Shown: positions 1-11,500 of the stretch, piece after piece
Position numbering within the stretch: position 1 is the stretch's first letter
How the letters are laid out: each line of letters starts with the position of its first letter
Program-made: the position numbers and the translations under genes
Source: Amorphophallus konjac
Taxonomy: Eukaryota > Streptophyta > Magnoliopsida > Alismatales > Araceae
DNA length: 64,000 nucleotides
Reading direction: 5' to 3'
Assembly (NCBI GenBank): GCA_022559845.1
Contig: CM040127.1
Coordinates: forward strand, 34,682,708-34,746,707
The notes under the pieces: model-generated
Seen by the model: only the letters and a program-made list of their open reading frames with translations
Told to the model about the DNA's origin: nothing
Databases searched by the model: none

Positions 1-692
1 ACCAGCAGGGCTGCTTCGCCGGCGGCACCGTCCTCCGCCTCGCCAAGGACCTCGCCGAGAACAACCGCGGTGCCCGCGTCCTCGTCGTCTGCTCCGAGAT
101 CACGGCCGTCACCTTCCGCGGCCCCAGCGATGCCCACCTCGACAGCCTCGTGGGTCAGGCCCTCTTCGGCGACGGCGCCGGCGCCCTCATCGTGGGTGCC
201 GACCCTGTCGAGGGCGTGGAGAGACCCATCTTCCAGCTCGTCTCTGCGGCGCAGACCATCCTCCCCGACAGCCACGGCGCCATCGACGGCCACCTCCGGG
301 AGGTCGGCCTCACCTTCCACCTGCTCAAGGACGTGCCCGGGCTCATCTCCAAGAACATCGAGAAGTCCCTGGTGGAGGCCTTCGAGCCGCTGGGCATCTC
401 CGACTGGAACTCCCTCTTCTGGATCGCCCACCCGGGCGGCCCCGCCATCCTGGACCAGGTGGAGGAGAAGCTGGCGCTGCAGAAGGAGAAGCTGCGGGCG
501 ACGCGGGCCGTGCTGCGCGACTACGGCAACATGTCCAGCGCCTGCGTGCTGTTCATCCTGGACGAGATGAGGAGGGCGTCGAAGGAGGAAGGGAAGGGCA
601 CCACCGGCGAGGGGCTAGAATGGGGGGTGCTCTTCGGCTTCGGCCCCGGCCTCACCGTCGAGACCGTCGTCCTCCACAGCGTCGCCACATGA
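1..692 (+). CDS. CHS: Chalcone synthase (type III polyketide synthase), C-terminal part, 5' end outside the window
   Basis: The open frame starts at base 3 and ends at TGA 690-692, giving 229 residues. In standard CHS numbering the first residue is about 161. The catalytic cysteine lies in QQGCFAGG (Cys164), the gatekeeper Phe215 in ALFGDGA, Phe265 in LTFHLLKD, His303 in WIAHPGG and Asn336 in YGNMSSA. The loop GFGPG is near the C terminus. CHS condenses p-coumaroyl-CoA with three malonyl-CoA in the cytosol to make naringenin chalcone, the entry to flavonoids. All catalytic and gatekeeper residues visible here match a true CHS rather than a stilbene or pyrone synthase, but the N-terminal third is not visible. 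The fragment lies wholly within what is normally CHS exon 2. The coding sequence is very GC-rich at third positions, unlike the AT-rich DNA after it. Confidence 0.95.
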   Translation, partial: QQGCFAGGTVLRLAKDLAENNRGARVLVVCSEITAVTFRGPSDAHLDSLVGQALFGDGAGALIVGADPVEGVERPIFQLVSAAQTILPDSHGAIDGHLREVGLTFHLLKDVPGLISKNIEKSLVEAFEPLGISDWNSLFWIAHPGGPAILDQVEEKLALQKEKLRATRAVLRDYGNMSSACVLFILDEMRRASKEEGKGTTGEGLEWGVLFGFGPGLTVETVVLHSVAT

Positions 693-1653
693 GGAGACCT
701 CCCCTCGCCGGCCGCCAGAGAGGAAGCATGCAGGTAGTTGCACCATGACTGTGCTGCTACGCCGCATTATCTTTGATACCTATGTTAAAATAATACTATA
801 TGTTTTCTTCCCGTAGCGGAGAATATTTGTGTGTGGGAGATATTTATGATATGAACAATAATATATTTCTTTCTGGAATATATCTGCTTAAGAAATTGCC
901 AAGTGTGAGCTGTATTTTATTTTGTTGAGAGAATTCTCACTCTTTGTAATTATCGGTGGATCTCTTGGATTATATAAAAGGATTTTGTAACGCAAGCATA
1001 TATATTGAAAAAAAAATGTTTGCTTTCATTTGAATGATAAGTTTTCCTAAAGTACTGCTGACTTGATCATCAGCAATGGTATTTTCCATTTTCTTGCTTA
1101 AAATTTTTATTAAAAAATCTATCTTATTTTTATGGCATCTAATTAATGCGCCACGTTGATGCATCAAATGTTTGGGTTAATTTATGAGTGAGCACTTGTT
1201 TCTGCAATTACTTTCATAAGATTAATTTTTCCTCCCCCTCCCTTAATTTTCTTTATGTTAAAATTCTGGCACACCTTCTGCCAAATGTTTTCAAGAAGAT
1301 GCACACAGGGCATATATTTTTGTCAATCTTGTAATAAAAAATATATATATGTAGTTGCCAACAAATAATTCAAAGAAACATATGCTTTTAGTAATTAATC
1401 TGTGCTTCAGTTCCCGTTTGATCTATATATAGTAGCTTTGGAAAAAAAATCATTCATCCTTCCACCAGGCTTCCCTCCTATATATCCTCTCACCTAAACA
1501 CCTTTGAAAAGTTGAACTGCACTCCTAATAGATCATACCGTTTTACCTGTCAATCGGTTTCGTAGGATTCTTGATAGATCCTCTCGCATCGTAAGGTTTA
1601 TCACCAACAGGCCGGCCACTTTTCCCTTGCACTATCAAATATGAATAATAATT
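693..1653. other. 3' UTR of CHS and AT-rich intergenic DNA
   Basis: Directly after the CHS stop the composition turns AT-rich. Several AATAAT-like poly(A) signals occur around 790-870, so the transcript probably ends in this stretch. I see no coding potential beyond short chance frames. Confidence 0.5.
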
Positions 1654-2318
1654 TATTTTGTGCACCTAATTCGGTGCATAAAGTTACGTCAAAACATAAC
1701 CTTTATTCTTATTGGCTCAAAAAAAAGTGAAAAGATTGTTTCCGTGTAAAAATGATATTACGACTCGTTTTTTTACGTATTAAAGATAGAGCGCACTCGG
1801 TGAAAAATCACACGAGTGAAATATTACGTAGGATTGAAATATTTTACATATGAGTGAAATATTTTATTATAGTAATAAAATATTTTATTTGACTTCATAA
1901 ATAAATTAATAAAATATTTTATACAAATAAAATATTTTGTTACATGAACGAAATATTTGTTATAAGAATAAAACACTATAAAAATGAAATATTTTATTAT
2001 AAGAACGAAATATTTATTATAAGAATAAAACACTACACAAACGAAATATTTTGTTATAAGAACGAAATCTAACAAAATATTTCAATTCTATATCAAATGT
2101 TTCATTCATGTAATAAAATATTTTATTCTTCTATAAAATATTTCATTCACGTGTTTTTCCGTCGAGTACGCTACGTGTTTAATGCGAAAAATACGTAGTT
2201 ACGTACTGTACGAATCTGACGCGGGATGTCTTTTCCTGCACAAGAATGATCCTCTTACCTTTGGGGGGCCAATGAGAGCAAATATTACAAGTTGACACAC
2301 TGGATTCGGTGCACAAAG
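1654..2318. repeat. AT-rich palindromic element with inverted ends
   Basis: The two ends carry inverted copies of TTTGTGCACC (about 1657-1666, and the reverse complement near 2308-2317). Inside these, about 50 bp around 1775-1830 is similar to the reverse complement of 2130-2190. The core (1824-2150) is a degenerate tandem array of GAAATATTTTATTATAAGAAC-like units. This resembles a MITE, but I could not identify a clean target-site duplication, so the class is open. Confidence 0.5.
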
Positions 2319-3245
2319 CATTACTCATCAAAGATGGTAAGATGATTGGCTAAAAAAATTGTCAAATCTTTGGATCTTTCTTTGAACCAAACCTCCAAAG
2401 GATAAACAAACCTTAAGATGATCGATGATGTTGATTCATAACAATAGATGTACGAAGAATGACTTAATCCAAATCAAAAAAAAAAGACTTAATCCAAATC
2501 AAAGATCAGTGTTTGGGATCACGAGACCGTGTCATGCTCAAGATCCGGAAACACCAACTCCTCCAACCCCCCCCCCCCCCCTTTTTTAGGGGAGGGAGGT
2601 ATTTTCAACTATTTTCCTCAAGTAGAATATCTTCTCATACTGACACGACTGAACCACCTTCTTTAGATGATTATTCTGGTTTTAGAGTCACATTATAGAA
2701 AACAATATTCTCTTTATGTACCTCCTTCTTTATCTGCACAAAATACCAAGATAATTCGTGAGATAAATCCTCACTGCGAAAGATGAGAATTGACTCCAAA
2801 ACTGAGGAAAGCTTCATGCCCGCATATCCGTTGGCCCAATTCATCTGCCGATAAAGTGGGGAGTGACCAGGTCCATCAATGCGCGGCCACAGGCCCATTA
2901 TATCCACGGGCCACAGGACGTCCCACCCACAAGTTGGGCCTAACCCGTGAACGGGTGCATTCCTGACGAGTCCGGATCCTGTCAATGCACGAGAGGATGG
3001 GACTCAATACGGTCTCCAATAGGAGACTGCCACCTGTCTCATCTTATCTTTCGTAGAGAAGATTGGACAGGTGGCAGTCTCCAATAAGTTCGATCCTCTG
3101 AGGATCCACACACTCCACGGCAACCAAGTATTTTAAGAGCCTCGTGGACCACAAGGAAAGGAGGAACCTTTAGATATCAGTTTGTAAAATTTATCACATG
3201 CAGGAAATAACCCTTCTAATCTTCGTGATTATTTGTAATCTCTTA
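2319..3245. other. Intergenic DNA with poly-C run and a hairpin
   Basis: There is no supported gene. A homopolymer of 15 C occurs at 2567-2581. A 17-bp perfect inverted repeat is listed separately. The segment from about 3160 to 3245 resembles 6365-6430, which suggests an old local duplication. Confidence 0.4.
3022..3082. repeat. 17-bp perfect inverted repeat with 27-nt loop
   Basis: GGAGACTGCCACCTGTC at 3022-3038 is the exact reverse complement of 3066-3082. The core CCACCTGTC is GC-rich compared with its surroundings. It may be the remains of a small foldback element. Confidence 0.6.
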
Positions 3246-3654
3246 GCCTCACTTTGGTAGGAAATTTGGGTTAAATTAAATTACTTAGGTTAATTCACAG
3301 TTAGTCTATTTTTGATTTGATAGTAAGAGTATTAACTCGAAAATAAGTAGGTGGGTTAACCTAGTTTGAATCTATTGTGATTTGATAGTTAATGGGTTAA
3401 CCCAATAATATTTATAAGTAAAATATTGAGAGAGAGAGAGAGAGAGGGTGCATTTATTACGCATTTATTGTTGAGTTAACTCTTTGAAATCTATCTCTGG
3501 AGGTGGATTTCGAAGTCCAGAGTTACTCCGGATTTAATACTCATCCTCCCGATTTAGTCCAAGTTTAAGTATCAAAGTAATTTAAACTTCAAAAATAATT
3601 AAACCTAGGCTAAACTATGACTAACTCAGGACTAACCATATATCAAAGTGAGAC
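3246..3654. mobile_element. PIF/Harbinger (Tourist-like) MITE, 409 bp, TSD TTA
   Basis: The terminal inverted repeats are GCCTCACTTTGGTA on the left and, as reverse complement of the right end, GTCTCACTTTGATA. The trinucleotide TTA flanks both sides (3243-3245 and 3655-3657), as is usual for PIF/Harbinger elements. It contains a short (GA)n run near 3428-3447. The flanking sequence resembles 6365-6610, where no such insert is present, so that copy serves as an empty site. Confidence 0.75.
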
Positions 3655-4197
3655 TTACAATCTCAGGTTATTTGGCGAAGGATTCCAAAACATTAGGCTT
3701 TGGAAAAACTGCCTAGAAAGGAGATTCATCAAACAGGTAACTGTGTAGGGGTAGAGATAAATAAAAAGTAAAGAGCATTACTTTCTGAACATGACAGAGA
3801 GTAGTGAATGATGATCCAAAGACACTACAAGAGAAAGGGGTTGTCTAATGTATTCACAGATGGATGAAGGCAGTGAAAAAGAATGAAACAGAGGCTATGT
3901 GCTGATCATCTATGGTCGGGGGTTGGCCTCGTCCATGGGGTTATCCATCACAGAGTTTTTTTTCCCGGAGAGTATCTTTGATAACAGAATAAAGGTGGAA
4001 TAAAAGATTTTAACCTGAAGAATAAGTAAAAATATAGTTTAATAAAACGGATAGATTTTTCCATCTGCTTAAAATTTCTCATTCTAATCAAAGAGTAGAG
4101 TAAGTTATTCCACCTTAATCTAAATAAATTTCATAATAAAAAATAAAAAAAACTCACATGAGTTTAAGTTAACCCATTTTTCCCTATTCCCTTATTA
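3655..4197. other. Intergenic DNA, no gene seen
   Basis: The first part (to about 3830) is a diverged copy of sequence found again at 6450-6610. The rest is AT-rich, with no coding or structural signal I can support. Confidence 0.3.
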
Positions 4198-5894
4198 GGT
4201 TATGTTTGGTACGAGATTAAACTGGGGTTATCCCCGTTTCAATCTCATTCTTCGTTTGGTATGGCAAAATTTGACGGAGGTATACGGGGTTAAAAAAAAT
4301 AAGAATAACCCCAAATATGGGATTAATACGGGGGATAACTCATTCTAACAAAAAGTTGGAATGAGTTATCCCTCACCTCTAACCCCATTCTCTCTCCTTC
4401 TTTCTCGCCCTATCACCGTCCTCTCTCTCTCCTCCCTCCCTCTACATCCCACATAAAATCATATAATTAGTAATAATTATTATAAAAAATATTATTATTA
4501 TTAATGATGATGGGTTAAAATTATAAATTTAACAATATTAATAATCAAGAGTAGTATACATACTTATTATTATTTTTAAAGGTCTTTTTATTATTTATTA
4601 AGCATCCAAAAACAAGTACTAAATTTTCAATACATAGTCCATCTGCGGGGCAAGCTGCAGAAAATTATCAAACTGAACTAGCACAAGGAGACTATGCCTG
4701 CAGTCCAATAACACCACGGGCTACCCTGCCACCAGCATTTCCAGTGGTTTTGATGAGAGGCAACAATAAGAGGGGAATAATTTTAAAATAATAATATCAT
4801 TATCATTAATCATTATTAAAGAATCTTATTACTATTAATGATGATTGGATAAAATTATTAACTCTCGTTTCAATCTCATTCTTCGTTTGATATGGTAAAA
4901 TTTGACGGGGGTATACGGGGTTAAAAAAATAAGGATAACCCCAAATATGAGATTAATACGGGGATAACTCATTCTAACAAAAAGTTGGAATGAGTTATCC
5001 CTCACCTCTAACCCATTCTCTCTCCCTCACCCTCTCCCTATCACCATCCTCTCTCTCTCCTCCCTCCCTCCCTCTACATCCCACATAAAATCATATAATT
5101 AGTAATAATTATTATAAAAAATATTATTATTATTAATGATGATGGGTTAAAATTATAAATTTAACAATATTAATAATCAAGAGTAATATACTTATACATA
5201 TTAATAAATCTCATGGTACAACGGTTAATTAGGCATCAATAAGAGGGGAATAATTTTAAAATAATAATATCATTATCATTAATTATTATTAAAGAATCTT
5301 ATTGCTATTGATGATGATTGGATAAAATTATTAATTTAACGATACTAATAATAAGAAGTAGAATTGATAAACACATTAACAAATCCCATGGTATTGTTAA
5401 TTAATCATCAATAAAAAAATAATTTTAAAATAATAATAATATTGTCATTAATTATTATTAAAAACTAAAAAATACCTTAAGTACTAGTTTCATTTGTGCT
5501 AATCATAACTAATCAAAAATTAATTTGATAATATTTTTATTATTGAAAATCAAGATCATCAAATATAATTAATTAGGTTTATCATTAATCATAATCATAA
5601 TTATTATTATTAATTAAATATAAGTTGAAGATTTGAAAAAAAAATAAGTTATCTTAATTCCAATCAAACGAATAATAACAATGTCTTTTAACCCATGATA
5701 AGAAGGATAAAATAATCTATTTTTAACACTTGTTCTCGTTCTTATCCCTATTTTTTATCAAACGAATAATAAGAATACTAACATATTTATCCTCTCGCAT
5801 ACCAAACGTATACGAGAATAAGAATATAAATAAATTAATCCAGAATGACTTACACATATTCCCACTACAATTTATTCCGATACCAAATATCTCT
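4198..5894. mobile_element. Putative non-autonomous PIF-like element with internal duplication
   Basis: The left end (TTATGTTTGGTACGAG) and the reverse complement of the right end (AGATATTTGGTATCGG) are similar and lie between TTA trinucleotides (4195-4197 and 5895-5897). Inside, about 335 bp starting near 4228 is repeated near 4860 with high identity, including a CT-rich stretch. A second block (4768-4862) recurs at 5237-5337. The two copies differ mainly by a unique segment of about 190 bp near 4575-4765. No transposase frame is visible. It could instead be two adjacent MITEs. Confidence 0.5.
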
Positions 5895-5897
5895 TTA

Positions 5898-6051
5898 GGG
5901 CATGTTTGTTAATCGAGCGCGGATGCCATGTTCGACCTCAAGGGATCGAACACGTCGCCCGGGCTCGGTTAGTGGGGAGTGTGAGAGAGTGCATGAGACC
6001 TCCGCTGATTTCTCTCTCATCGAGTTAGACAACCGACCGACAAACCGGCCC
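5898..6051. mobile_element. Tourist-like MITE, 154 bp, TSD TTA
   Basis: The element runs from GGGCATGTTTGTT to the reverse complement of GGGCCGGTTTGTC. It is flanked by TTA at 5895-5897 and 6052-6054. The terminal pattern GGGCNNGTTTGT is typical of Tourist elements in plants. It abuts the preceding element so closely that both appear to use the same TTA. Confidence 0.65.
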
Positions 6052-6054
6052 TTA

Positions 6055-8026
6055 TCAAATTGGCGAAGGAAAAGCCTAGGTGATATGTTGCCGGCGTTAC
6101 CTGGTTGCCTCTTCCCAAGACGCATGCCATGTTTCTAGTGTTTGTCAAATGACTGAAATCCCTTGGGGTTATCCACTACACCCAGACAACCACCAGACTA
6201 GACTGTACGCAAAACTGACGGCCTCCGGTTCCCACCAATGGACCAGTGGACAACCAGGGAAAACCCTACTCATAGATTTGATTCCAACACGCGAAGGAGA
6301 CGCATTCTGGGTTCTTTGAATTCTTGTTGTAGACAAAAATTCCTACCCATCTTTATACACAGAGCAATAAGGAGGAATTTCTAGATATCATCTTTTACAA
6401 TCTACTATACTTCGGAATTGACTCCACTAATCTTTACATTTATTCATAGTCCCCCACAATCTCAGGTTATTTGGTGGACATCCTAAAAAGTGAAAAGATA
6501 AGCAATTGTGGAAGGTTCAAAAGAAAAATGGGTGAGAGAACTACTCCAGGAATATGACAGATCGTAGTGACTCGTTATCTAAGAAACCCAAGACAGAAAG
6601 GGGACCTTCGGTGCATATAAGTGTATAATCAAGAAGCAAAACACCTACCATGAGGAAAAGATAAGGAAGGAAATTAAAGAAAGAGGACCCTGAAGCTGAC
6701 AAACTAGGGGACGTAAATTGAATCAAGTGAAACCACAGTACAGCACAACCTGACTCACTTCGCGTTCATATTGGATGTGCCATCGGCTAGGTAGGTCACA
6801 GTTGAGAATCCTTATAAGTTCTAATTCCTCCAAAACACAAGAAGATCATAATCAGCCAATGCATTTAAAAGATTAGTAAAATCATTAATAGCACAAAAAA
6901 GACTATGATTTGCAAGCTCAATTTTCCCTCGCTTCGTGTATACATCCATTACTTACCCACCACCAGCCCTCTATGTCTACCAGAATGTTCCAAACTGTGT
7001 GACCGAGGATCTCATGCAGCGGTTAGTAAGCATGCCAAAATCCAGGTGATTTCCAACTCAATGTAGCTGGTAATGCTCCTCGTTCTATCTATATGCAGGA
7101 CAACCCAAATTACTCTTGGATAACAAGCAAGCACCATGTCCTGTTGTGTGATCACTGGGCGGAATTGCAAGAGAATCATCATAAAGGATGGTGGAAAGGA
7201 AGAGCATGGTTCTACATTGAAGAAACCAGCACATTGCTCAATCCTACAAGGAGACCATCACATTCACCTAAACACATCAGATTTTTAAGCATTTTATGTG
7301 AACAAATAAGTCTATGAGGTGTAATCTGATGCTCGCCACACACGAGTAGACGGGAAAACATACCTAATTCAGGGCAGCATACAACCAAGAAGTATACACT
7401 AAGTTGGCAATACAGATGCACTGATGAATGGTTCCTCTTACAAATAAATAATCAAATGCACATAGCATTTTCATTCACAACAGCACTGCCAAATTTTTTG
7501 ACCACTTCATCGGTTGACACCCTAAAGACTGTCAGAGGAAGTCTCCATGCAAGATGACAAAAGTTGCAAATCGTGCCTACGAACCGCTCCAAATCGAAAA
7601 GATATTTATGTTCTGTAGGTGTAAAGATCTATCTCAAGAGGGAAACAAAATCTGGACACTGGAACAGGAACCCACAATCCTTTTCAGTGCAGTTGCACAC
7701 TGTAAGAACATGTTTAAATGTCCCACAGTTGCAACACTGAGGCTACTGAACATCAAAATTCAGTCTTTACACAAAAAAAGCTTAATGAAAAAATTCTATA
7801 CAAAAGACGGGCAAAAGAATCTAGAAAGTGCAACTTCCATGTTTAGAACCCAAGGTTACAACCAATACAGTGGAAATGAATGAGAGGCTGCATTGGGGAA
7901 GTAAAGAACATCGGTACTTCGTGTGAAGGAGAATAAGATTAAACATGGCTCAAGATGCTGGTTGATCAGGTGAAAGAGTGATGGGGGAAAATATTTGATT
8001 TGCAGATGTAAATCATCTTGCATATG
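6055..8026. other. 3' flank of the GT14 gene; diverged duplicate of 3160-3830
   Basis: Bases 6365-6610 resemble 3160-3250 joined to 3655-3830, and so record the sequence before the MITE at 3246-3654 inserted. The part just below 8027 is the expected 3' UTR of the minus-strand GT14 gene. I find no further coding exon in this stretch. Confidence 0.4.
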
Positions 8027-8538
8027 TCATTCCCATATACATTGATCAGAATGAAAAGTACTATTAGCTAGGAGTTGCACCACTACATTCTCAAGCCTTT
8101 TAGCTCCTGGACCAGGCCTCAGAATCTCTGCATCCCCCCAAACCGAGCATGGGTCATTTCCTGCCCCGACGCACCAACCTCCTGGCACAATCTTGCCAGG
8201 TCCACGATTCAACAGTTCTCGGTCAATTTGGTCAAGAATTGGACTATTCTTAAGAAACCGTGTTCCAAATGCTGCTCCACTCTGAGTCATACTGTAGAAA
8301 TCAGTTAAACTAAGTATTCGTGGATCCCGCTTTGGGGGCTCATCCCATGCTATATAGTGTAGGTTGTGGTTAACTACAGACCCATTGAATTGCATGGAGT
8401 TGCAGAGAACAGTGTGGAAGTAATTTGTGTGAGATGAAGGTGTGTTCGCATAATACATCAGTAGAGTTCTTGGCAAATTGTCAATGCCCAGAATGCAGAA
8501 ATCCACAAACTTTCGACTGAGTATGACAGATGCTGAAC
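8027..8538 (-). CDS. GT14 gene exon 4, C-terminal part and stop
   Basis: It begins after ACTGCAG and encodes SASVILSRKFVDF, NLPRTLLMYYAN, YFHTVLCN, the WDEPPKRDPR block and the PGGWC motif, ending ...QCIWE and TGA at 8027-8029. The length and motif order match the C terminus of the family. Confidence 0.9.
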
Positions 8539-11500
8539 CTGCAGTAAAATGGGACACTTGCATGAGTCTTCATCTTATTAAATAATTACACAACAAATGA
8601 TTAAAAAGTTGATCAACCTAGCTGCATATGTGCGGACCCATGTTTAGTGAAACTAAGAGAGGCTGTTTAACCGACCAACCCTCAATTATGAAACGTTTCC
8701 CGTAGTCTCAAAAGACGTAATCATGAAAATGCAGTGTGCATTACTTGGATGGTATTGATACAAAAAAGGGTCTTTTGCATGTATACCCCTCTTAAAAGTG
8801 AGTTTGCGTGAAAATCTATCCTGCAATTCTATTTGTATGTATACCCTCACATGAATTCAATGTCATGTATGACCTTTTGGTAAACTTCCATCAGATTATC
8901 CATAGAATATTCCGTCTCCTTCTCCATCACTCCTTAAAAGACTTTAATGGCCTTTTAACAGAAAAGTGACAATAAGGGCATACGTGCTATTTAATTCATG
9001 TAGTATACATGATAATACAAATGCAGGACAGATTTCCATGCAAACTCAGTTTAAAGTTTTAAAAGGGGTCTACATGTGAAAAACCTTACAAAAAATAAAT
9101 TTAAAAAGGGATGAAGCCTGTGAGGATCAACATTACGTATTCTTTTCTCAATTCAATCAACAAGGTTGTACTGGATGCGTTGTTTTTCTTGATTGGTTGG
9201 AGGCGGGTTGGGGTGCTGAGGTGTCTTGAGCAAAGGGACGGTCGAGAATGGATTTATAGTTTCACATTCATTGGATTTACCCAGAGATGAAGCACAAAAA
9301 TTTAGAATATGCTGATTTAGAAAAGAAAGTTAATTCACTCCACCCCCTCCCCAGATTCTGATGTTGGCCCAGGTAGGGGGCATCCCAACATCAAAAACTT
9401 CACTACCTGAATTTTTTTGTTAGCATCTTTCAAAGGAATTTGCTTATAGTTTCATTACTCCCAAAGTTACAAACTTACATGCCTTCTCAGCCCTTGTTAT
9501 GTAAGTCACTTGCAGCAGAAGCCTGAGCCATTTGCCAGTGGTAGATGACACCAGGACATCTATAGATCACTTTCATAAGGTGAAACAAGAGGCATCCAAG
9601 TATTCTTTACTGGAGAAGTCTTTCTCATTCCAAAAGAGAGGAAGTGGGAAGTGGAGGAGGCGGATTGCAGAACAGGTTATACCTGTCAACTGAGTGGATG
9701 CATCAAATTTTGCCTCTCATTATTAAAATACAGCTTCTATAGGAAATGGCTGTTTCAAGGGATACATAGGTGGTTCTACTACTTATAGTACAATATAAAA
9801 AATATTAAAAAACAATATATGAATGTGATGTCAGCACAAGCCAATGAGTCTTGGCTATTCCTGATCTAGTTGGGCTTGTTCCGGTCCAAATCTGGTAGTT
9901 TTTTGAACTGAATATGATGAATTTTGCGATCAATGGCCCAAGGAGAACATTCCTAATTTCCTAACCAAGCAAGATGCCTTGCAAAAGTAGATCAATATAC
10001 ATCCAAAAAGAGAAGCAAAAACAAACTCAAAAGGAAAAGCAGAACAAAGATGTTTTGGAAGGTGGAAAAGCCGAACAGCAGAAGAAAGATGAAGCGTAGA
10101 GAGAGAAGATAAATAGACCAAAATTTAAAGGAAAAAAAAACATCTTCTCAAAGTTTCACTGTGGTTAGGCCTATAAAATGGCTTCATTTCTGGATAGACA
10201 ACAGAATTAGTTCCACAGGAATCATATGAAGCAGTTTCTCCATTTTGCTTGAAAGTTTCCATGGCCAGAAACAAGAGAATATTTTTCTTGTTTTTCAATC
10301 ATGCCCCAAAGGACGTGGAAAAGGAGGTATAAATAACAGTAAGCTTCTAAGTTTCCTTCTTTAGAATCCAAAAACCGTTCTCTGAAAAAATAAAAGCAAG
10401 AAGAGAAATTCAGTTCTGAGATTATAAACTTACGAAATCCATGTGTCTTGGTTCATTCCTATGCTATCAAAGGCACTTGAGGCGCTCGCCTCGCCTCATC
10501 GCCAGTAACTGACCTTGCTTCGGTCCATCTCGCCTAGGCGAACTGGCTGTGGCCATGTGGATTTGATAGGTCCTTAACTTATTTCTCACATCTAAATGGA
10601 CGAATTTACTAATTTGACTGGTTCTATATATGTGTTGTTGACATATTTAATGATATATACCATACATCTATTTTATTTTATATTTAAAAAATGTCGGCAA
10701 CCCCTTGATCACCTCAGGTGCCTCTCGCCTCTGACCACAGGTTCATTCATGTTTGTGTCATTGCTTCTTCCCCATTCTGGGGCATAATAAGTTTCAATAA
10801 AACCAGATGCTGTTTTGAAACAGAAAATGCAAAATGTAACACTGGCCTGAGAATAATCTGTAGGCATTTGGCAAATCCCTCTTCTGTGTAGCATAAACAA
10901 TGTCGCTCTTGGAAGAAAGGTAAAGACCGGGATCAACAATAATGGGCTTTATTCTACGAGATCTGTTACATAAAAGATGTTGACAATTTCTTAGTAACCA
11001 ACTCATCATGTTGACTCTAAACAGCACAATGGATTCAAAAATGAGGTACATGTATCTTACACTCTCCAACCAATTTGACTAGAATGCTGAACAAAGTTGA
11101 TATCTTTTGGTAAGAAGGACAATATGTGGAGAAGATCTGCAATCCAAAGAAAGAAATTCATGTCAAGTGGTCATCAGCAAGTGATGCATGGCTACCCCAA
11201 TATGCATCAGACTTTGGAAGGAAGGATGATAGGTAGAATCAGTGTACACAGAGAAGTGCTTCAAAAACACAACATGGCTGCAACTACATTGCAAGTTCAT
11301 AGACTAGTAGTCACAGGCTTTCATTAACAGGAAACTACATGCCAGTTTGAACAATGGCATTCAAAAAGATGAATCACAGAAACCCAGCATTAAATGGAAC
11401 TGGACTAAGTCAAAATAGATATAGTATGAGGCTGAAGAGCAATATCAAATAGGTCAGAGATGCACAGGGCATGATGCTTCAGCAGCACCATGAATTTTTA

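Noticed and set aside
3426..3447. GA repeat as a regulatory GAGA element
   Set aside because: It lies inside a MITE and has no gene next to it.
8075..8308. Plus-strand frame over GT14 exon 4
   Set aside because: Antisense shadow of a conserved exon, with no family similarity.
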